Origin: Tetrapyrgos nigripes
Taxonomy: Eukaryota > Basidiomycota > Agaricomycetes > Agaricales > Campanellaceae
NCBI GenBank assembly: GCA_013368315.1
Contig: JAACJM010000082.1
Span: 124,001 to 188,000, forward strand
Direction: 5' to 3'
Length of the DNA stretch: 64,000 nt
The translations under genes and the position numbers were made by a program. The notes under the pieces were generated by a model that saw nothing but the letters and a program-made list of their open reading frames with translations, was not told the origin of the DNA and ran no database searches. Positions 1 to 11,429 of this stretch are shown one piece after another; within the stretch, counting starts at the first letter, position 1, and every line of letters begins with the position of its first letter.

Positions 1-273
1 ATGGACTAAAGCTTCTAAACAACTCTCTATGAGTATAAACATTGTGTTGGAGATAATAGAGTTTAAATTGAACATTTTGTCGTTATAACTGTGATCTTTG
101 TGTTAGTTAACCTTCTGGTCTATTAAGTGTTTGATTTGGGACTTGTTGATCTCCTTGGTGTTAAACTTGTGTTTATTGTGTCACGTGCTAGGTGCTAATC
201 AAAAGTACTTATAGTACAAGTAAACTGGGAGTTTGAGTACTCTGACTACTCAGAACACTCGTCTCATTTACAT
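1..273 (+). other. AT-rich leader or LTR remnant of element I
   Basis: This stretch has no convincing reading frame. It lies just upstream of the gag frame of gypsy element I, so it is probably the end of the 5' LTR plus the untranslated leader. I could not find a matching 3' copy in the window, so the LTR assignment is only positional. Confidence 0.35.
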
Positions 274-1038
274 TTGTATACAGTTTTGTGTTTGGGTGTA
301 GTTCCTAGCACCTATTATACTGGAGCTGGGCACTGTGAGGGTGTTCCATTTCTCAGTTTAACTTACTACTATAAGCACACTCGAGCTAATGCTCACAATC
401 AAAAGCTGTCAGAGCTCAGAGGTCTCGAAAAAGACAATCAGTTACTCTGTGCAAGCAAATACTGGAAGCCTGATACAGATCCTTCCAGTAGAAAACCTCC
501 TAAGCAGAACAATGTTCAAGTTTCATCATCAGCATCTAGTTTTGCTAGGCTGATTGAATCAAACACGTCTCCTGTTTACAATCCATACCCTACAAAACCT
601 CCAGCAAGAGAAAAGACAAGAGAATTGACCAGAAAGGCAGCTGGAAAGAAGCCAAAGGACAAACCCCAGAGACCTAGTTTAACGGGAACAGTTGGACCTT
701 TGGAAACTGCTAGCTACCTTCAAGAAACTCTTTCCCCTCTCTCACCACTAGACGAAATCTATTTAGAGAATTTCTACACACCACCGACGAATATAGATAC
801 AATGGTGGAAGATACAAGAGTACAGACTAGCATACCTGGTCTAAAAGTGTCACCTGCAGTGTTGAGATCAATGCAGAAGGACAAACTATCAAAACCCAAA
901 AAGACGGTGCCTTCCTTTGACAAAGAAGAGCCAGAATTGCTCAAAAGGTACTTTGTTGAGTTGGAGAGTCTTTTTGAAGACAACGACATCAATCTTGATG
1001 AAGCAAAGATCCTCCTAGCAATGAAGTACATGGAGTAT
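274..1038 (+). pseudogene. gag N-terminal part, gypsy element I
   Basis: An open frame of about 255 codons, lysine/proline-rich in the middle, ending in a helical acidic stretch (E-P-E-L-L-K-R-Y-F-V-E-L-E-S-L-F) typical of the start of the Ty3/gypsy capsid domain. The frame runs a few codons into the LTR of element II before stopping at 1081-1083; that tail is an insertion artefact. The true continuation starts at 19963. The start codon is uncertain: the first ATG is at 274, but the sequence looks gag-like only from about 390. Role: structural Gag protein that packages element RNA. Confidence 0.7.
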
Positions 1039-1637
1039 TGTAGTACCATGTTTTTGGTACTAAATAAGTTTCCCTACTCATGACCTTAACGCAACGCGTC
1101 TGTTTTGCATAATCGTCATTGGTTCGTGTTCCGATATTTAGTTCTTATTTTACTTATTACATTTTGGATCATATCTTACATATTTTCTTTTCTTATGCGT
1201 TTCTTCTTCTTACATGTTTCTACACCTTTTCTTCATACAAGTTTTATTTTACATCCTTAGTTTCACTATGAATTTGTTACTTAGTTATCATATCTACTTG
1301 CCTCGCACTTGGCATTATGTAGAGTATAAATACTACAGTACTTACTACAATAAAGTCAGTTTACCCAGTAACTCAAAGTCTCAGTCCATCTCCAAGTTCT
1401 ACAGCCTTATCTTTTCGCCTTAACTGTCCTCCAGTCCACTCCGTCGATTCCCAGTTAAAGTCTGGAATTTCGTGAAGTCTTCAGTATCGCATTTAGCCCT
1501 AGCGTCCAGCCACTTACCATTTTATCAGCCACATTTCCCTCAGATCTTCATATTTACCTCTCCCTCGACACTCGGGATTCTCTGGCTTTATCTCAGGCCT
1601 TTGAGCGTCTCGAGCAGCTTTAATTAGCTGCAGATCA
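1039..1637 (+). repeat. 5' LTR of gypsy element II
   Basis: Begins TG and ends CA and matches 19398-19958 over its length. It is 599 bp against 561 bp because it carries two extra short stretches relative to the 3' copy (near 1138-1160 and near 1343-1362). A TATAAA box sits at 1325-1330, with the same motif at 19665-19670 in the other copy, and would set the transcript start. There are scattered substitutions, so the insertion is not recent. Confidence 0.93.
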
Positions 1638-1709
1638 TTTGTGAGGTTCCAAACTTGAAGATTTCTCCTTCTACAGCCACACCCGTCGTTCTCCGCCTTC
1701 ATCGTCACC

Positions 1710-3465
1710 ATGAGTGGTCATAACACTCCCACTCGTCACAACTCCACTTCTGGCACTACTGCCAACCCTTCCCAATTGAATTCTTCCACTTCCCAACCTT
1801 CCAATCAGTCCAGTATCACCTCTTCCAGCTCTATCCCTCAGCCTACTTGTTCAACACCTCCTATCGTCCCTGCCACTGGTCCTACTAGTCGTAACTTCCT
1901 ATCGCTTCCTCCTAAAGGACATCGCGAAGCTCCTTTGAAGTTTAAAGGAGATTATAGGAAGACATGCACCTTTGTAGCCCATCTCGAACAACTCTTCATC
2001 CAATATCACGTCACTGCCGATGATGAGAAGATTGAAGCCCTCATCTACTATTCCTCTTCTCGAATTGTAGATGTCGTTAAGGGCTTCGACTCGTTATTAT
2101 GACTCCAACCGTGATGAGTGCAAATATAAACCTCGACACTTGAAGAAACTTACCAATCAATATCATTGCAAGTCTTTCTCATTGAAATGCGACTTCCTAC
2201 GCTATCTTCGTGACTTTTCGTGTATAGGTGGCCCTCTTTCCAACAGAGGTGAGATTACTCCCTCTCAGGAAGCGGACTACTTCTTCCACGGCCTCCCTAC
2301 CTGTATCTGCAAGATCGTTAATCGAACCTTGAAGAAAAAGCTGTCAAACTTCAACTATTCGGTTCCCTGGGAGAAGAAGGAAGTGGAATGGGCTATTGAT
2401 CGATATTTCGAGGAGGAATAACACAATTTTTCGAAGAATTTGGATAACAAGAGTTCCAACATCGAGTTGGATACTGAATCTTCAGACGATTCTTCTAGTG
2501 ATTCTTCGGATGATTCAGAGTTTGAGACCCGAAAGAAGAAGGAAAAGAAGAAGAAACAGAAGTCTAAGAAGCGTACCTCTGTCCCTTCAGATTCTTCAGC
2601 CACAACTCTGTCTACTCGCACCTCTCCTCACGTATCTACCTTCCCCACTGGAGCTACTTCTACAGACATGGATGAAGTAGTTAGATGACTCTCCAAGATG
2701 ACTCTCGACGACCCAGACTACGCACCTTTTTATTTTCGAGCTCTGTCCTACAACGCGCACATAGCAAACATTTTTCCCCCTCCCAAAGTCATTGCATCAG
2801 GTGCCCCAATCCCATCCGTCCCCAATAACTTTCGAAACAACACCTACATGGCTCCATCCTCTAACGGTACTCCTCAGGGGCGGAATTCACAAGACTATTC
2901 TTGTTGGAGATACGGAGCTAAGAACTGTGGGGTTCGGAAATGCCCGTCACTCAATGAATTAATAGAAAAGGGTGAATTGAAGAGAACTGCAGATGGGAAA
3001 ATTGCCTGGCCCAATGGTACTCTCCTTCAACGAAACAGAGGCGAGTTGATCCTTGATGCCTATAAGAGGCAGAAGCCAGCTACTCCTTCTGCACCCCTAT
3101 CTGCATTAATCCAGATCCTTCAAACTGATACTTCTCCCACCTCCTATCTCATTAGTCCTTCAGCCACAGATGACGAAATCACTCAGGCACTTGAAGTACA
3201 ACGTGCTAAGAATGAGAAATCACGTCCTCAGCCTTATCCGAATACTAGAGCTCAGGCTAAAGCTAAATCTACGGAAAATCTGGATATTCCCAAGCCTGTA
3301 CGCGATTCCAAGCCCAGACAACCCTCTTCTACCCCTGTACCTATTCTGGAGCCAATTCCCTTTGATGCCACAGATAATCGAGTCGATCCTTCGAGCAATG
3401 ATGCAATATGGAGGATACCTCCTCCTCTTCTGTTCCTAAAGTTGTTACTGATCCGAAACCTCTGA
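1710..3465 (+). pseudogene. gag of gypsy element II (frameshifted)
   Basis: Gag starts at the ATG at 1710 with a Ser/Thr/Pro/Asn-rich N-terminus, followed by a Ty3-type capsid segment (A-P-L-K-F-K-G-D-Y…, about residues 70-125). It breaks near 2075 and continues in other frames at 2071-2421, 2440-2688 and 2698-3465. The 2440-2688 part is a Ser/Asp-rich then Lys-rich linker. A zinc-knuckle-like C-W-R-Y-G-A-K-N-C-G-V-R-K-C lies at 2902-2943; the second position expected to be Cys is Tyr, so the nucleic-acid-binding finger is damaged. It is non-functional as it stands. Confidence 0.8.
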
Positions 3466-3518
3466 AAAATGCCCTGAAGAAGTCTGTTACAAATAGAACA
3501 AGTTATATAGTATATACT

Positions 3519-4111
3519 TGTGACAATAATATTACTACAATAACCAGTAAGTATTGCTAAATCGTAAATTGAAGATTGAGTCACTAGGCAGATAATGAAC
3601 TGAAAAAGGTGAAAAATGCGGTTACCTGTAGTATTCTGATAGATAGTTTTGATAGGGTTTCTAGAGGAAACTCAGTAGTCAATGTGTGTTGCTCAGTATG
3701 CTTGCAAATAAACCAAAAAGAATATATTTGGAGAGTAAGAGTAAGGAAATACAAGGAGAAAGTAACTATGGGATGGTGGTTCTATTACAAGAATTGCGAG
3801 CTAGAGTCCGAGTTCCAGACACTAGCCCTTATACATGGGAAAGTTGTAAATATGACAAAACAAAATTTATATACCCCTAGTATTACCGGGCCTATTTTTC
3901 CGAGTCCGTTTCTATTTTCTGATCCTCTGACCTTTCTCCTGACCCGATCTGATGACCTATTGCAAGGTCCGGGCCACAATGGATCCTGCAACCCGCACCG
4001 TTATTAACTGGTAATTCTGCGGCTATCCGGGCATTTGGAAATGCATGGATATTTTCATATCAGCCACATTGACCTGATTAGGGGCGTACCATATTTGTAC
4101 GTGTCATAACA
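3519..4111. repeat. possible solo LTR or small insertion in element II
   Basis: About 590 bp interrupts the gag-pol reading frame: Gag-like sequence ends near 3510 and pol-like sequence resumes near 4115. The block starts TGTGACAAT and ends GTCATAACA, the TG…CA form of an LTR, and has a TATA-like TTTATATACCCC near 3868. The flanking pentamers (ATACT before, AATCT after) match only partly, so a target duplication is not proven. No coding signal inside is convincing. Confidence 0.4.
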
Positions 4112-4122
4112 AATCTGCAGTA

Positions 4123-4820
4123 TTGTCTCATGTTGATAAGAACCAAATTCTCAACAAGCTTCTCAATGCTAGTACTGCTGAGGAACTACCTATTTCTGTT
4201 GGAGAACTTCTCACATGTTCTCCTGAGATGTACTTAAATTTAGGAACCCTCCTAAAATCCAATACACCGCTCCATCTTCTTCCTCTCCTGTCCCATCCTC
4301 CTATAACCTTGTCCATCGTCACCCTATCGCAAAGGCCTTCATACTCGATTGTCACTGACTTATCTGATTCACTATTTCCGTCGATGGGAAACTGATTGAA
4401 GCTATATTGGATACCGGTTCTATGCTGAATATAGTTCACAAGAACGTTTGGCATGGAGCTATGGGAGGACGACCGATGGATATAACGAAATCAATGGGTG
4501 TGTCCGATGCTAATGGAGGAGAAGGATTACTTCAGGGTTTGGTGGAGTCAGTACCAATCTCGTGCGGCAATATAACTACTTTTGTGCACCTGTTTGTTGG
4601 TACTAAGGCACCATTCGATTTATTATTGGGACGCCCCTGGCAACGAGGAAATATGGTCAGCATTGATGAACATGATGAAGGAACCTACTTGGTATTCAAG
4701 GAACGGAATTATTCAGGAGATCTGGAAGCTAAATTCGAGTTATTGGTTGAATCGGAGCCAGCTCCATCCTGGACTATGGACTTGACTGCTTTCATGAAGT
4801 CAATCAATGCATATGAATGA
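4123..4820 (+). pseudogene. gag-pol linker and aspartic protease of gypsy element II
   Basis: The 4123-4395 frame carries a conserved fungal gypsy linker (S-V-G-E-L-L-T-C-S-P-E). A shift near 4390 leads into the retropepsin with its active-site D-T-G-S at 4410-4421 (context E-A-I-L-D-T-G-S-M) and the later F-D-L-L-L-G-R-P-W flap/dimer motif near 4615-4640. This enzyme would cleave the Gag-Pol polyprotein. Followed by about 80 more codons to the stop at 4818-4820. Confidence 0.8.
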
Positions 4821-4904
4821 TCTTATTCAATTCCAAGAAGTACATAATTCTTACGACATAACAACCCTTAACGATCACAAAATCCTTCTCTATTCACTTC
4901 TTTC

Positions 4905-5600
4905 ATGTCATTTTCTCCATCCGACTCTTTTCTCAATGGTACCGTCAAAATCCACATTGAATACCCTGATGACGACCTTGTTGTGCTCACCATGCCTATG
5001 GGTTTTGCATCCAATCACCTCCTTCATCTCCCACATCTATTTCTAGTGTTCCATCCCTTCTATCTCCTCTTGACATCGTCCTTAATCGCTCTCACAACAC
5101 ATGATTGCACTCTTTACGACACTATTACAACCAATTCGGAATATTCTTACCTGTCTATGCAATTTCGCGACTTCTATGTCAACACTCGCTCAGTTATCAA
5201 CGAGATGGTGGAAATAACCAAAGGATTTCATTCATTGGTGCATGGGATAGACGAGAACGAAATTATTCAGAGGCATTCGAGATGGTTGAAGACTAGAGAG
5301 AATTGTGAAGGATTAGAGTCAGTTGTGGACGCATATCTTCATAAACGAGGTGCCCCTCTTTCTCTTCTGCACCTGACCATTCTCCACGAGCATTCCAAGA
5401 GCGAGAACCTTCAGGGTCACCAGTTCCAACTTCCTGGATCATCTATTTTCGCATTATTTGAGATTCATGTCGATTTGGACCCACTTTTTGATGAAACTCC
5501 TCACCATCTTTCCTCATGGATTCCCTTTATGAAAGCTCTCGATATCATTATCTCCATTGCACTCCGAAATGATCTCTCAACTAGAATCTCGGATATTTGA
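4905..5600 (+). pseudogene. pol linker region of gypsy element II
   Basis: An open frame between protease and RT. It is not a recognisable enzyme domain; it contains an R-D-F-Y-V-N-T-R-S type segment and a C-terminal part rich in His/Leu. Two other short frames (to about 5876) continue it. By position this is the spacer that such fungal elements carry between protease and RT. No function can be assigned. Confidence 0.4.
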
Positions 5601-5880
5601 CTTCCCAAATGTGTCCTATTTGCTATCCCTTCTACTGAGCTACTCTACCATCCTTGTGTCCCTTACTACCGCATCCTAGGTTGCATGATCTTCCTTAAAC
5701 GTCAACTCCTTCATTATCTGGTTAATGAGTTCGAAACGCGAAATCTCAGTTCTCTTTCCGCTATCCGATTCTATAAACACCACATAACTCTTGAAGATCA
5801 GCTTAACCAACAATACTCGCTGTATGATCACTATTGGATGATGCAGAACCGAACAGTTAGCAACCCGACCACTTGAGTAA

Positions 5881-6230
5881 ATCCTTTCTTTGAGGATTAC
5901 AAATTTCGTTTCGTTTGGGCTGCTATAGAGATTTTACGATTGCAGTCTACTTTTCCAGGACTTTCTTGCGACTGACTTACTCATTCTCTCATGACCTTAC
6001 TCTCTATGGACCTTGATGAATATCATTCTATTATCCGAACTCATGTTTACTGTCATCAGTATGTTCCTATCATTTCTTCTTTCTCTGATTAAATTTTCTT
6101 CTTTCGTTTCTACCTTTTTTACCTATTAATCTACCTAATTCAGTCCACCCTTCCCTGTTTGATTACTTTGTCGTAGTGATCAACGTTAAACTCACTACAG
6201 CCATTTTAGCTACTATTATATACTTGCAAC
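5881..6230 (+). other. degenerate pol linker, nothing recognisable
   Basis: About 350 bp between the spacer frames and the RT frame of element II. Stops in all frames; I see no motif, repeat or promoter in it. Confidence 0.4.
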
Positions 6231-7416
6231 ATGGACACTTTATTTACTATGGACCTTGATCTGATTACTCTCGACCTGGGAAATTATTATTTCCTCGACA
6301 ACCTTGATGACGACGATTTAGTCATAGCCATGACTGAATCTACCAACTCCAACACTCTGGCAGCTATTTTAGGCGCATACAAGCCTATCGGCAAACGTAC
6401 CAAGTCAATTTCCGCACCATATCCTGAGTGGGCAAGAACCACACAGCGCTTTCCCAAAGATCCCCTCCTATCCCTTCCTCCCCTATTTCCTACCCTCCCT
6501 CCTTTCACTCCAACCGAACGTATCACTTGAGAACAAATGGCCTCACTCAATATCAATCCAGACAGTTTCTTATGGCCAAAAGAAGAGAGATTATTTGAAA
6601 ACGTAATGATCTTGAACCAGGATTCAATAGCCTTCATTGAGATGGATCGAGGAACGTTTAGTCAAGAATATTTCTCCGACTATATCTATCTGGTCATTCC
6701 TCACACCCCTTGGTCATTCTGAAATATCCCCATCCCTCCTGGCATCACAGATAAGGTCATTGAGCTGCTGAAAATCAAGATAAACCACGGAGTATATGAG
6801 AGATCTCAAACCTCTTGTCGTTCTCGTTGGTTTTGCGTATTGAAGAAAAATGGCACTCTATGCATAGTTCACAGTCTCCAACCGCTCAACACTGTCACTA
6901 TCAAGAACTCTGGTACCCCTCCTATTCTCGACGAATTCATTGGTCCATATAGTGTTTTTGACGCTCGCAAAGTCGACCCAGCCTCTCGAGATCTCACAGC
7001 TTTCATGACGCCATTTGGCCCTCTTTGTATCACCTCTCTTTCCATGGGTTACACAAATTCTCCTACTGAGTTCCAGGAGTGCATGATCTTCATTCTCCAA
7101 GACGAAATTCCCCACACAGCCAATATCTTCATAGATGATCTCCCTGTCAAAGGTCCTCCTACCACTTATCTGGACAAATTCAGCAATCCAGAAGTACTTT
7201 TGGAAAATCTGGGTATTCGATGATTTGTATGGGAGCATGCTGTTGATGTGCACCGTATTATGCACCGAGTCAAGCATATGGGAGGAACCTTTGCCTTTAA
7301 AAAGATGCAACTCGCTTGTTGTGAAGTAATTATTGTGGGTCAACTCTGTACACCTGAAGGACACCTGGGAAAGTTCTTAACTGGCCCCCTCTCAAAGATG
7401 CTAAGTCTGTTCGATG
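6231..7416 (+). pseudogene. reverse transcriptase of gypsy element II
   Basis: A single frame runs from 6231 to about 7370, broken only by TGA codons at 6528-6530, 6720-6722 and 7221-7223. It shows RT landmarks in order: S-R-W-F-C-V-L-K-K-N-G, the D-L-T-A-F-M-T-P-F-G-P-L segment, and the catalytic F-I-D-D at 7128-7139 (a Y/F-x-D-D box). After a shift near 7370 comes N-W-P-P-L-K-D-A-K-S-V-R, which normally leads straight into F-L-G-L. The LINE inserted exactly there; the continuation F-L-G-L-T-G is at 17237. Makes cDNA from element RNA; dead here. Confidence 0.88.
7403..7416 (+). repeat. LINE target-site duplication, left copy
   Basis: AAGTCTGTTCGATG at 7403-7416 matches AAGTCTGTTCAATG at 17223-17236, 13 of 14 positions. 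It flanks the LINE and marks a target-primed insertion into the RT/RNase H junction of gypsy element II. Confidence 0.88.
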
Positions 7417-8789
7417 GAGGGGAGGCCTCTTGAACCACTACCATCACCTGGTTTGGATTTCCCACAGTCTGTTACTGGATCGTCGGGCAAGAGCAGGAAC
7501 CTATCTGTTTCCCGAGAATGAAGTACATCCCACCGGTGTACGACGAACTCGAAGACCGTTCCTGGGCATACCAGCTGCCTCTATGTCCACTCTAGCCCTG
7601 GACATGGACTATCATTGTCCCACTGAACCAACCTCTCTGCGTAGGCGCCCATGCCACTAGTATCCTTTGTACTACCTGACCTATTAAAACGCCTGAACCC
7701 AACTCTTTCCATAGGTTTCTTTGCGCTCGTATTACCACTTCGTTACCCATACGTCACCCAGACCTACAACACTAACTACTCCCTCATCGAGACCTCTCTG
7801 TGATGAAGTCTACACAACCCACCGGTCTACCATCCAACCTATCTCTAGTCCTCGTCGTCAAAGGACAAGGAACACTCTCTCCCATCCTCTATTCGTATGC
7901 AGTCCCCAGCATAGACCACTCGTTGCATCTACCAGCCGAGCCTATCGAAGGAACGATGACCCAGTTCACTGAGGACGAAGGAGAGCCTAAGGTAACGGAT
8001 ACCCTACTCAGAATGAAACACGCTACCCTCCCCGATGAGAGCATCCTCATCCCAGATGAGTTCTATCTCTCACTCCAGCCCCCTCTGGATACCGAACTGA
8101 TGGATGAACCGAAGATAGTTAATGGAGGAACACCGCATGAACAAAGAAAGAAGCGTCGAGGAGGCAGAGGAAAGCTTGGGAAGAGAGAGAAGAGACGACA
8201 CGGATCCACATTGGAGATGTAAAAACTGTTCCAATCCATAATGAGCTTCTGAACTATTGTATACCGTAAATCAACGTATCGAGTACGAATTCGACCCTCT
8301 GAAAAATAGTCTTTGTTAGATGATGACCGGCCACTTCGGTGCGAAAACTGTGGCAGAGCCTGCCCTCAACTAGGAATGTATTCCTATCAAACCCTAGACC
8401 CACACACCACTCTTCTGTGATACACCTGGAGGCCTGGAATGACATCTTGTTGCTTAAATGCTTTGACCATGACGCCAGGCTATCCAATTAAGGACACCGG
8501 GTATCAACTGGTTCTACCTCTAAAAACCGGTTTGCGCCCACGTGACCCACAAAGCCCAAAATCTCTTTCATCGTCGACAAAGAGACCCTCCATATAATCA
8601 CTCCTTCGTCCATCTCGCTGAGCTTAGCTCCGCTCTCCAAGGCCTCATGCATTAACTCTTCCTTTGTCCCACTGGCCTTATAAGCCAGAACGATCCCCAA
8701 ACATCCCCAGCAATCTTACATCGAGCCCACCCGTCTCTGCAAAGCTTTATCTGTTCTAAACCTCTCTACATCAATCCCCTCTATTGTCA
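7417..8789 (+). other. LINE 5' leader (1.37 kb), function unknown
   Basis: Sequence between the target duplication and ORF1. It contains an open frame 7800-8222 (140 codons, ending in a Lys/Arg/Gly-rich tail) and, on the minus strand, frames 8254-8487 and 8488-8700. I recognise none of them. A 5' UTR with an internal promoter is the expected content for a LINE; a second, older insertion cannot be excluded. Confidence 0.45.
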
Positions 8790-10996
8790 TGGCCCGTACC
8801 AACAACAAGAAAACGTCCTCTAAGGCTGGAAGTGACCAAAATGTGCCTCCTGCCCCGTCCTCAGTGAGTCCATCTGTGTCATCCTCCCTTTAGAAACCCG
8901 CTCATAGTCATCGGGCCCTATCTTGGGTTGCAACTGGTACTTCCTAGGCTGCTACTACCAATTCTCAAGGAATGACTCCTGTTGCCAATGTCATGCCCCC
9001 AGCTGCCAACATCGGAGTCGAAATCCCCCAGTCCACTGCACCGGTTGCAGACGCGCAAACTCGCCCCTCGTACGCTGAAGTGGCTAGGTCTCGCCCTAAT
9101 ACGCCCTCTCCATCTAGGCCTCCCTCTCCTGCTAGAGTCCGTAACACCGTGGATGGTGTACATGGCTCTATGCATGCTCCAAAACAGGCTGAGGCTCCTA
9201 CCCCTACTGGTATCACCGATGATGATGGATTTACTGTCGTTGGTAAAGGGAAAGGTGTGTCCCAAAAGATACTCATGTATCAACACAAACTAACTTGTAG
9301 TCTCTACGAAAGGCAAGGCGGTATATGGCGGATCTGGATCGTCTAACGCTACGCCTGTTAACCCCTCTGTCCCGACCCCCGCTGAAGTAGACTCTGACAC
9401 CCAAATGGACGATGCATCCCTGCCCCCAAGTGTCCCTTTATCCTCCTCTCAATCCCATCTCGACTCTACGTCCTCGCAAGGAGCTGCCCAGGGTGCCTCA
9501 ACTTCTACGAAGTGCCCAGAGACTGGAATGGACATCGACGCTGATGTCGGCCCTACTCCTGGAAGTTCTGCCCCGGCTACTGGTCCAAGAGGAGTCAAAC
9601 GCGCTAGGGTTGATGAGAATGGAACCTTGTCCCATCAAAGTGTTCCGGTTGCCGCTCCTGCCGCCGGCACAAATGCGGCTCCCGACGTCTTATTCGCTCG
9701 GTTCCAGCGACCTCTCGACCAGACTAACACATTGTTTGGTATACCGTTACGACGCACTCCTACCTCTCAAGCCCAGCCTACAGGAGGAACGTCGTCATCA
9801 TCAAACTCTGCGCAGCACTGACCCCACGGACTAGTAGTAATGGTCAAGCTGCACCTCCTCCGGCCGCCGCCCAACCGACAGCCCCTCCACCACCACCAGT
9901 CGTTGCTCCACAGCCTCCTGCTGTTGGGGTCCAAGCTCCTCCAAATGCTCCAGCCTTCCAGTTCCAGTTTAATCCTCAGAACTTCGTCCCACCAGTCCAA
10001 AATGCCCAGGGAGCGTACAACCCTGGCGTTGTTGCTCAGCCACCTGTGGGCAGGTATAACCCCAGTGCAGGCATCAACACATCCAACATCTTTGACGGGC
10101 ACCTACTGTCACAAGTCACCGATTGGGAAACCCATTTCCAAAATAACGGGGGTCTGTTAGCGATACCTTTCGATGGAGGCTCAGACCAGGTGGCGTCGAG
10201 AGACTCATTGGAAGGCGTGGTACAGGACCACAACCCTCACCTCCTTGCTGTTACAGCTGCTCCCCCTATCCGTAACCCAGACTTTCAAGGAAGATTTATT
10301 AACAGTTATTTCATTACCGGTGTAGACCCGAATACTACGCAATCTATCCTCAACCGAGGTGTCCTTAACACTACCCACGGCTCCTTTAGAGCGTTCCCAT
10401 TCCTGGTTCCCCCTCCTGCTGCACCGTTGACTCCAGACTCCTTTGTAATGACGTTACAAGGTTTCACTTACAGAGACATCCACAACTTCGAGCTCAGGCA
10501 GACACTACAACAACAGCTTTCGCAGAACCCTCTGTTCATCACTTTCATCCTCAACCACTGTGACCGCTTCCCACCAAATGTCAACGCAAATGCTGTCTTG
10601 ACGACGACGCTAAACTCGGTTCGGGTGTCACCCATCCTTATGGGCCAACGACGTGGTACACCCCGGCTCTTTTGGAATGTCTATATTGATCCCCCTACCC
10701 GACTCTTCCCTGGATATTACGAATGGATACGACTCCTCCGCTCGCTTACCTTCGTCACCTCTCTCTATGGCAGAGGAACCCCAATTACGAATCCATTTGA
10801 ATGCCAACGCTGCCAGAACATCGATCACCCGACTGGCATGTGTCCTCTTCCCCTGACCCCGGGTTGGATTGAGGTGCCTCGAAACGCTAGTGACGACAAC
10901 AACGGCAACCAAAACCCTCGCCATGAAAATCACAATGCCAGGGGAGGCAGAGGTGGCAGAGGTGGAAACGGAAAGAAACGTGGAAGAGGTTTCTAA
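8790..10996 (+). pseudogene. LINE ORF1 protein, RNA-binding, CCHC finger
   Basis: ORF1 begins at the ATG at 8790 (M-A-R-T-N-N-K-K-T). Stops near 8891-8893 and 8947-8949 and a shift between 9340 and 9405 divide it; the 9405-9821 part shifts again near 9800 into the frame that ends at 10996. The N-terminal half is Pro/Ser/Ala-rich and disordered, with a S-Y-A-E-V-A-R-S motif also seen in other ORF1 proteins. The C-terminal half is well folded-looking and ends in a zinc knuckle C-Q-R-C-Q-N-I-D-H-P-T-G-M-C (CX2CX4HX4C, about 10800-10845) and an RGG-rich tail. ORF1 proteins coat LINE RNA and act as nucleic-acid chaperones. Confidence 0.8.
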
Positions 10997-11429
10997 TACA
11001 ACCGTCTCACTATAACCATGATATGTATCTACTGTATAATGCTCTTATGACAATGTTGGTTATAATCTACACAAAGGTATTGAAAGTAAGAAGAGCGAGT
11101 GCTAGTAATAGGCTAGCAAGAAGAATTACCCCAGAAAGGCCCAAATATACTGACTGTATGGGGGACAGGAAAGCCTGGATGGTTTCGAGTATACATGTAC
11201 TCTGCAACAGCGTGGTCACGCGCTGGACTTAGTCTGTGAAAGTCTATGCCCGAACGGACGGTGACCTATTATAACCGTTGCTAGTATGGGTAGACAGTGC
11301 CCCCTCCCGAGGAACTACGTGTGTCCTATAGCTGGGGAAAAGACCGGGTCTTCCGAAGACGTGGGTTGGCGTCTCGGATAGGTAATACCAACTGCTTTTA
11401 CTTCTACCTCTTCTCAGTCGCGGCCATGA